Origin: Candidatus Wolfebacteria bacterium GWA1_42_9
GTDB taxonomy: Bacteria > Patescibacteriota > Minisyncoccia > UBA6257 > JAGOQP01
Direction: 5' to 3'
NCBI GenBank assembly: GCA_001793775.1
Contig: MGIN01000009.1
Location: 1-15,839 of the forward strand
Length of the DNA: 15,839 nt
Shown here: positions 12,306 to 15,839 of the stretch, in pieces
Numbering within the stretch: position 1 is the first letter of the stretch
How the letters are laid out: each line of letters opens with the position of its first letter
Notes under the pieces: generated by a model
Seen by the model: only the letters and a program-made list of their open reading frames with translations
What the model was told of the DNA's origin: nothing
Databases searched by the model: none
Program-made: the position numbers and the translations under genes

Positions 12306-12459
12306 TAACGTCCCAACAACCCCGCCCTTTCATAATTGATGGGAGGTGGGGATTAGTGTATAAACAATATGTAACGATAATAATATAAATTGAAACAGTT
12401 AAGAAAGGGCGGGGTGCTCGGTTTTATAACCAATCGCTTCGCTCTTGGATAAAAACGGC
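12280..12459 (+). promoter_or_regulatory. Family C structured leader of rplP, reaching into rpsC
   Basis: GGGACGT (12280-12286, inside rpsC) pairs with ACGTCCC (12308-12314), enclosing the rpsC stop codon. The long helix CCCCGCCCTTTC (12320-12331)/GAAAGGGCGGGG (12403-12414) is a perfect 12 bp and is followed by TGCT. The 3' hairpin is GTTTTAT (12421-12427), CCAA (12430-12433), an 11-nt loop TCGCTTCGCTC, TTGG (12445-12448), ATAAAAAC (12449-12456), then GGC and the ATG at 12460. It shares this layout with rplX and rpsH. Confidence 0.7.
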
Positions 12460-12870
12460 ATGTTACAACCCAAGAAAACAAAACATCGAAAGTGGCAAAA
12501 AGGAAGATCAAGAAAGAGAATGGTAGAGACTCGAGGAACAAAACTGAGTTTCGGGAATTTCGGTCTTCAATCTTTGAGTGCCTCTTATGTTAATTCCAAA
12601 CAGATTGAAGCTGCCAGAAAAGCCATCTCTCACTTTACTAAAAGAGGAGGAAAAGTCTGGATTAGAATATTTCCTGATAAACCAATCACCCAGAGGCCGC
12701 CGGAATTGACCATGGGAGGAGGCAAAGGGGCGGTAGACCATTACGTTTTTCCGGTCAAGCCGGGGAGAGTTATTTTTGAGGTGGACGGTCTTCCTCCTCA
12801 ACAGGCCAGAGAGGCGCTGGCAAAAGCGGCTCATAAGCTGCCGGTAAGAACAAGAGTTATAGAAAAATAA
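12460..12870 (+). CDS. rplP: 50S ribosomal protein L16
   Basis: L16 is a late-assembling 50S protein near the A site and helix 38. The 136-residue product begins MLQPKKTKHRKWQKGRSR and contains the family segments GTKLSFGNFGLQSL, VWIRIFPDKPITQRPPE, MGGGKGAVDHYVFPVKPGRV and LPVRTRVIEK. The usual length is 136-145. An in-frame TTG at 12445 would start inside the leader hairpin and is rejected in favour of the ATG at 12460. The start codon stands three bases after the closing helix of the leader. rpmC starts 4 nt after the stop. Confidence 0.96.
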   Translation: MLQPKKTKHRKWQKGRSRKRMVETRGTKLSFGNFGLQSLSASYVNSKQIEAARKAISHFTKRGGKVWIRIFPDKPITQRPPELTMGGGKGAVDHYVFPVKPGRVIFEVDGLPPQQAREALAKAAHKLPVRTRVIEK

Positions 12871-12874
12871 CGGC

Positions 12875-13075
12875 ATGAAACGCGATAAGGTTAAAGAATT
12901 AAGAAGTAAGAGCGCGGAAGAACTGGAAGTAATCACCGCCGATCTGAAAGAGAAGCTGGAAAAACTTAATTTTGATTTGAAATCGGGGAAAACGGCAAGT
13001 ATTAAAGATATCCGAAGAATCAGAAAAGAAATCGCAGTTACCCTGACCGTTATTAATGAGAAAAAACATGACTAA
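12875..13075 (+). CDS. rpmC: 50S ribosomal protein L29
   Basis: L29 is a two-helix protein near the exit tunnel, next to L23. The 66-residue product has the expected form: KELRSKSAEELEVITADLKEKLEKLNFDLKSGK followed by IKDIRRIRKEIAVTLTVINEK. The usual length is 60-70. It begins 4 nt after rplP and its end overlaps the start of rpsQ by 8 nt, so translation of rplP, rpmC and rpsQ is probably coupled. Confidence 0.95.
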   Translation: MKRDKVKELRSKSAEELEVITADLKEKLEKLNFDLKSGKTASIKDIRRIRKEIAVTLTVINEKKHD

Positions 13076-13367
13076 TCAAATAACTAAAAAAAGAAGGCTA
13101 ACCGGAGAAATTGTTTCCGACAAAATGAATAAGACTCGGGTTGTTTTGATAACCCGCTTAAAAAAACATCCTCGCTATCAAAAATTCTACAAAATCAGCC
13201 AAAGATTTAAGGTTCACGACGAAAAAAACGAATTTAAAATCGGAGATTTGGTGGCCATTGAAGAAACCCGTCCGCTTTCCAGAGAAAAAAGATGGCGGAT
13301 AGTGGAATTGATAAAATCAGGCGTTAAAAAACAGTCCGAAGAATTAGAACAAGACACTGATAAATAA
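13068..13367 (+). CDS. rpsQ: 30S ribosomal protein S17
   Basis: S17 is a primary 16S rRNA binding OB-fold protein in the 30S body. The 99-residue product has GEIVSDKMNKTRVV near the N-terminus, KKHPRYQKFYKISQRFKVHDE, then FKIGDLVAIEETRPLSREKRW, and a charged C-terminal tail of about 18 residues. Two ATGs are possible, 13056 and 13068. I prefer 13068 (MTNQITKKRRLTGEIV), which gives a short 8-nt overlap with rpmC and a family-like N-terminus; the longer form would add MRKN. rplN follows after 4 nt. Confidence 0.93.
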   Translation: MTNQITKKRRLTGEIVSDKMNKTRVVLITRLKKHPRYQKFYKISQRFKVHDEKNEFKIGDLVAIEETRPLSREKRWRIVELIKSGVKKQSEELEQDTDK

Positions 13368-13371
13368 CAAT

Positions 13372-13740
13372 ATGATACAAGAAAGATCGATTTTAAAAGT
13401 AGCCGACAACTCAGGTGCCAGAATAATCAGGTGTTTCCGAATTTTGGGCGGAACTAAGCGTCATTATGCCCAAATTGGGGATGTGGTTATCGCCTCAGTT
13501 CAGGTAGCTGAACCAAGAAAACCGATTGTCAAAAAAGACAAGGTTAGGGCGGTTATTGTCAGACAGAAGAGGGTTTTTCGAAGGAAAGACGGCTCTTATG
13601 TTCGCTTTGACGAAAATGCAGCCGTTATCGTTGATAATAAGAAAGAGCCCAGATCTACCAGAATTTTCGGACCGATTCCCAGAGAGATTAAAGAAAAGGG
13701 TTTTGAAAAAATATTCACCATGGCACAGGAAATTGTTTAG
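13372..13740 (+). CDS. rplN: 50S ribosomal protein L14
   Basis: L14 lies at the subunit interface and is the binding site of the silencing factor RsfS in many bacteria. The 122-residue product has the normal length and sequence: MIQERSILKVADNSGARIIRCFRILGG, AQIGDVVIASV, AVIVRQKRVFRRKDGSYVRFDENAAVIV and STRIFGPIPREI, ending AQEIV. The segment preceding TRIFGP reads EPRS rather than the usual PRGTRIFGP. It closes the tightly packed group rplP-rpmC-rpsQ-rplN; a 211-nt structured leader follows. Confidence 0.97.
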   Translation: MIQERSILKVADNSGARIIRCFRILGGTKRHYAQIGDVVIASVQVAEPRKPIVKKDKVRAVIVRQKRVFRRKDGSYVRFDENAAVIVDNKKEPRSTRIFGPIPREIKEKGFEKIFTMAQEIV

Positions 13741-13741
13741 A

Positions 13742-13951
13742 TTTTATCTCCGTTCTGGCAGAGGTATAAAACCTTTACCCCGTTAGATAGTTGATTATTA
13801 AAACAAACAAAATATTTATCAGTTAAAATATTAAATCTCAAGAGATAAGCGATATTATCTAACGGGGTGCTCCCTGCCTGCCGGCAGGCAGGGGTTTACA
13901 ACCAATCGCTTCGGGAAGTCAGACCTCCCTTCACTCTTGGACAAAAATGGC
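13742..13951 (+). promoter_or_regulatory. Family C structured leader of rplX
   Basis: The 5' hairpin TTTTAT-CTC/GAG-ATAAAA is followed by ATAAAACCTTTA. CCCCGTTAGATA (13778-13789) pairs perfectly with TATCTAACGGGG (13856-13867) and encloses two small hairpins (AATATTT/AAATATT and ATCTCAAGAGAT). After TGCT comes the 22-nt palindrome CCCTGCCTGCC/GGCAGGCAGGG (13872-13893). The 3' hairpin pairs CCAA (13902-13905) with TTGG (13937-13940); its loop carries an extra hairpin, GGGAAG...CCTCCC, absent from the other copies. The last outer pairs (GTTTAC against ACAAAAAT) are poorer than in rplP and rpsH. The central block is almost identical to that of rpsH. Confidence 0.7.
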
Positions 13952-14257
13952 ATGAAATTGAAAAAAGGAGACAACGTAAAAGTGATTGCCGGTAAAGACA
14001 GAGGTAAAACCGGCAAGATAATTAAATCCTTTCCTTTAGGGGGCAAGGTTTTGGTTGAGGGAATTAATCAGTACAAAAAACATGTCCGTCCCAAGAAACA
14101 AGGGGAAAAAGGAGAGATAATTATTGTTTCCCGACCGCTAGACCTGTCAAATGTTCAGTTGATTTGCCCTTCTTGCGGACAAGCTTCTAAAATCGGCTAT
14201 CAAACAGGTCAAAAAGAAAAAATTCGCTACTGTAAAAAATGTAAAGCTGCCATTTAG
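13952..14257 (+). CDS. rplX: 50S ribosomal protein L24 (zinc-ribbon form)
   Basis: L24 is an assembly initiator that binds the 5' end of 23S rRNA. The 101-residue product has the KOW motif KLKKGDNVKVIAGKDRGKTG at 2-21, the EGINQYKKHVRP segment, and a C-terminal ribbon with Cys72, Cys75, Cys94 and Cys97 (CPSC and CKKC), so a zinc site is likely. A TTG at 13937 lies inside the leader hairpin and an ATG at 13946 gives only two codons; the ATG at 13952 is therefore the start. rplE follows after 26 nt with no structured spacer. Confidence 0.96.
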   Translation: MKLKKGDNVKVIAGKDRGKTGKIIKSFPLGGKVLVEGINQYKKHVRPKKQGEKGEIIIVSRPLDLSNVQLICPSCGQASKIGYQTGQKEKIRYCKKCKAAI

Positions 14258-14283
14258 ATTTTTATTGGAAGAAAATACGTAAC

Positions 14284-14844
14284 ATGACTCACCAAACTCT
14301 TCAAGAAAGATATCAGAAAAAAATAAGACCGGAACTGGAGAAAGAATTGGGAATAAAAAATATTCACATTATTCCTCAAATGGAAAAAGTGGTAGTTAAT
14401 GCCGGAATCGGCAAGGCCGGACAGCGTCCCAATTTCACCGATAAGATATTGCCGGAAATTATTAAAGAGTTTTCTGTCATTTGCGGTCAGAAACCGTCTC
14501 TTCAGAAAGCCAAGAAATCCATATCCGGGTTTAAAGTGAGAGAGGGTCAGGTTGTGGGTCTGAGAGCCACTCTTCGGGGAAGAAGAATGTATGATTTTAC
14601 CGATAGGTTGATAAAAACCGCCCTTCCCCGCGTAAGAGATTTTAGAGGAATTAGCTTGAAAAATATTGATGAGGAAGGTAATCTCAACCTCGGTATCAAG
14701 GAACAAGTCATTTTTCCTGAGATTGAGCAGGATGTTTCAAATGTCGACTTTGGGTTCCAGATAACGTTTGTTACCAGAGCCAGAAAAAGAGAAGAGGCAT
14801 TAGAATTGTATAAAAAATTGGGATTTGTATTTAAAAAAAATTAA
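14284..14844 (+). CDS. rplE: 50S ribosomal protein L5
   Basis: L5 binds 5S rRNA in the central protuberance and contacts P-site tRNA and S13. The 186-residue product has the normal length. Visible family segments are LQERYQKKIRPELEKELG, QMEKVVVNAGIGKA, QKPSLQKAKKSISGFKVREGQVVGLRATLRG and RDFRGISLKNIDEEGNLNLGI, ending with TFVTRARKREEALELYKKLGF. GGAAG lies 13 nt before the ATG, too far for a convincing Shine-Dalgarno sequence. No S8-type leader hairpin, as in E. coli, is recognisable in the 26-nt gap. Confidence 0.97.
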   Translation: MTHQTLQERYQKKIRPELEKELGIKNIHIIPQMEKVVVNAGIGKAGQRPNFTDKILPEIIKEFSVICGQKPSLQKAKKSISGFKVREGQVVGLRATLRGRRMYDFTDRLIKTALPRVRDFRGISLKNIDEEGNLNLGIKEQVIFPEIEQDVSNVDFGFQITFVTRARKREEALELYKKLGFVFKKN

Positions 14845-14947
14845 ATGATGCTAATCTGCGAATGTAATGCCAATATAGCGAATTGCGAATGGGATTTATT
14901 AGCAATTAGTGGATTAGTATAAAATTAGCATATTAGAATCACATAGT
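14845..14947 (+). repeat. Family A intergenic hairpin before rpsN
   Basis: The hairpin core is at 14847-14940, two bases after the rplE stop. The loop and most of both arms match the other four copies. Specific changes are GATGCTAAT at the left end and ATTAGTAT in the right arm. The tail AATCACATAGT leads to the ATG at 14948. Confidence 0.83.
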
Positions 14948-15133
14948 ATGGCCAAGAAATCAGTAATTGCCAGATCCAAAAAGAAACCTAAATATTCTAC
15001 TCGGAGCGTAAGAAGATGTTTTCGTTGCGGCCGAAAGAGGGGATATATCAGGGATTTTGATTTGTGCCGTATTTGTTTTAGGGAAATGGTCTCGCGAGGG
15101 GAAATTCCGGGAGTAAAGAAATCATCATGGTAA
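14948..15133 (+). CDS. rpsN: 30S ribosomal protein S14, type Z (zinc-binding)
   Basis: S14 is a late-assembling protein of the 30S head. The 61-residue product is of the short zinc-binding type: Cys24 and Cys27 (CFRC) with Cys40 and Cys43 (CRIC) form the ribbon, and the sequence RRCFRCGRKRGYIRDFDLCRICFRE and the C-terminal GEIPGVKKSSW are typical. The longer zinc-free form has about 100 residues, so there is no ambiguity. It stands between rplE and rpsH as usual. Confidence 0.96.
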   Translation: MAKKSVIARSKKKPKYSTRSVRRCFRCGRKRGYIRDFDLCRICFREMVSRGEIPGVKKSSW

Positions 15134-15355
15134 AGGGCTTTGTCTCCGTTCCGACGGAGTGACAAAACCTTTACCCCGTTAGATAGTTGGATGTTAGATT
15201 ATTAAAACAAACAAAATATTTATCAGTTAAAATATTAAATCTCAAGAGATAAGCGATATTATCTAACGGGGTGCTCCCTGCCTGCCCTGCCTACCGTCAG
15301 GCGGGCGGCAGGCAGGGGTTTACAGCTAATCGCTTCGCTCTTAGGTAAAAACGGC
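15134..15355 (+). promoter_or_regulatory. Family C structured leader of rpsH
   Basis: The 5' hairpin has CTCCGT (15144-15149)/ACGGAG (15154-15159) with a TCCG loop of the UNCG class inside TTTGT/ACAAA. After ACAAAACCTTTA the helix CCCCGTTAGATA (15174-15185)/TATCTAACGGGG (15260-15271) encloses the same two small hairpins as in rplX plus an 8-nt insertion. TGCT leads to CCCTGCCTGCC (15276-15286)/GGCAGGCAGGG (15307-15317), with an additional inner hairpin. The last hairpin is GTTTAC, CTAA/TTAG (15326-15329/15341-15344), GTAAAAAC, then GGC and the ATG. Confidence 0.72.
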
Positions 15356-15739
15356 ATGAGTTACATTGATCTTCTAACACAACTAAAAAACGCCCAGGCG
15401 GTGGGCAAAGAAAGAATAAAATATTCTTTTTCCAAACTGGATGAGAAAATAGTTTCTGTTCTGGTGGAAAACGGGTTTGTTGCCGGTTTCGAGAAAAAGG
15501 GGAGGGGACCGAAAAAATTTCTAGACATTATCCTGGCCTACGAGAAAGACAGAGGAGCTATTGACGGACTGAAATTTATCAGCACTCCCTCAAGAAGGAT
15601 TTATAAAAAACACCAACTAATCAGACCGGTAAGACAAGGATTTGGTATGGCTGTTGTTTCTACATCACAGGGAATTATGACCGACAAAGAAGTCAGAAAG
15701 AAAAAAATAGGCGGACAAGTCCTATTTGAGATATGGTAA
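15356..15739 (+). CDS. rpsH: 30S ribosomal protein S8
   Basis: S8 is a primary 16S rRNA binding protein of the central domain and, in E. coli, the translational repressor of the spc operon. The 127-residue product begins MSYIDLLTQLKNAQAVGKERI and includes LVENGFVAGFEKKG, IDGLKFISTPSRRIY and the C-terminal signature VVSTSQGIMTDKEVRKKKIGGQVLFEIW. The usual GGE near the end is GGQ. The length is a little below the common 130-132. The ATG at 15356 follows the leader hairpin by three bases and has no Shine-Dalgarno sequence. rplF would be expected next, outside the window. Confidence 0.96.
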   Translation: MSYIDLLTQLKNAQAVGKERIKYSFSKLDEKIVSVLVENGFVAGFEKKGRGPKKFLDIILAYEKDRGAIDGLKFISTPSRRIYKKHQLIRPVRQGFGMAVVSTSQGIMTDKEVRKKKIGGQVLFEIW

Positions 15740-15839
15740 AGGGCTTTGTCTCCGTTCCGACGGAGTGACAAAATCTTTACCCGCCAAAATTTTTCCGTTG
15801 ATATATTATAAATTTATGTAAATAACCAAAAAGAGCGAC
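15740..15839 (+). promoter_or_regulatory. Start of a further family C leader (truncated by window end)
   Basis: The bases directly after the rpsH stop repeat the beginning of the rpsH leader: GGGCTTTGTCTCC, then the TCCG-loop hairpin, GACAAAATCTTTA, and CCCGCC in place of CCCCG. An AAAATTTTT stretch follows. The matching CGGGG strand and the gene (probably rplF) lie beyond the window. Confidence 0.6.

Noticed and set aside
12445..12459. TTG start upstream of rplP, and the similar TTG at 13937 upstream of rplX
   Set aside because: Both would translate the closing hairpin of the family C leader; the similar peptide MDKNGM comes from the shared leader, not from protein homology.
14258..14283. 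S8-binding regulatory hairpin before rplE as in the E. coli spc operon
   Set aside because: The 26-nt gap contains no stem resembling the S8 site in helix 21 of 16S rRNA.
2212..14947. CRISPR-like array from the regularly repeated family A and D sequences
   Set aside because: Copies are about 95-110 nt long, separated by whole genes, and imperfectly palindromic; there are no short spacers and no cas genes.
2004..15355. MITEs or insertion-sequence remnants as the origin of the hairpins
   Set aside because: No target-site duplications or transposase remnants are visible, and orientation and position relative to start codons are constant. Mobility in the past is not excluded, but I do not list them as mobile elements.

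Overview
The window is a plus-strand ribosomal-protein supercluster, most likely from a Patescibacteria/CPR bacterium and probably Parcubacteria-like. The lineage is inferred from four things: almost no start codon has a Shine-Dalgarno sequence, RpoA is short, an ETSYxPERPEIVYCEQCY-type zinc-ribbon protein lies at the left edge, and structured AT-rich elements fill the junctions. No 16S rRNA gene is present to confirm it. I count 27 protein genes: one truncated at the left edge, two without a firm function, 23 ribosomal-protein or translation-factor genes, and rpoA. There are no tRNA or rRNA genes, insertion sequences or CRISPR arrays.

Layout. 1-1666: the 3' end of a zinc-ribbon protein gene, a perfect 28-nt palindrome, and a single-pass membrane protein gene with its own promoter. 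1667-5290: infA (near-leaderless promoter), rpmJ, rpsM, rpsK, rpsD, rpoA, rplQ, i.e. the alpha operon. 5373-5582: a 69-residue Phd/YefM-like small protein gene. 5711-7335: tuf and rpsJ, ending in an intrinsic terminator. 7336-7798: the only gene-free stretch over 300 nt, holding that terminator, a strong promoter, an attenuator-like hairpin and a long structured leader. 7799-15739: rplC, rplD, rplW, rplB, rpsS, rplV, rpsC, rplP, rpmC, rpsQ, rplN, rplX, rplE, rpsN, rpsH. The window ends inside the next leader, where rplF would be expected. The alpha operon thus lies upstream of tuf-S10-spc rather than at its end.

The most interesting content is between the genes. Junctions are of two kinds: either 26 nt or less (including one overlap), or 82-463 nt filled with a structured element. 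Three recurrent hairpin families (A before rpsM, rpsK, rplB, rpsS, rpsN; D before rpmJ, rpsD, rpoA, rplQ; B before tuf, rpsJ, rplD, with degenerate relatives elsewhere) share one design: a left arm of degenerate 7-8 nt words of form TRCNAAT, a short loop, and a right arm of the complementary word ATTNGYA, with mismatches mainly at the N position. A fourth family (C, before rplC, rplP, rplX, rpsH and beginning again after rpsH) is a multi-part RNA-like structure: a 5' hairpin, ACAAAACYTTTA, a long CCCCG...CGGGG helix, TGCT, then a closing hairpin within a few bases of the ATG. Paired positions change together between copies. These elements sit in constant orientation against start codons that lack Shine-Dalgarno sequences. 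They are candidates for an uncharacterised system of mRNA processing, translation initiation or ribosomal-protein feedback; that role is inference.

Together the genes encode much of the 30S and 50S primary-binding proteins, IF-1, EF-Tu and the RNA polymerase alpha subunit. They are probably at least two transcription units, starting before infA and before rplC.
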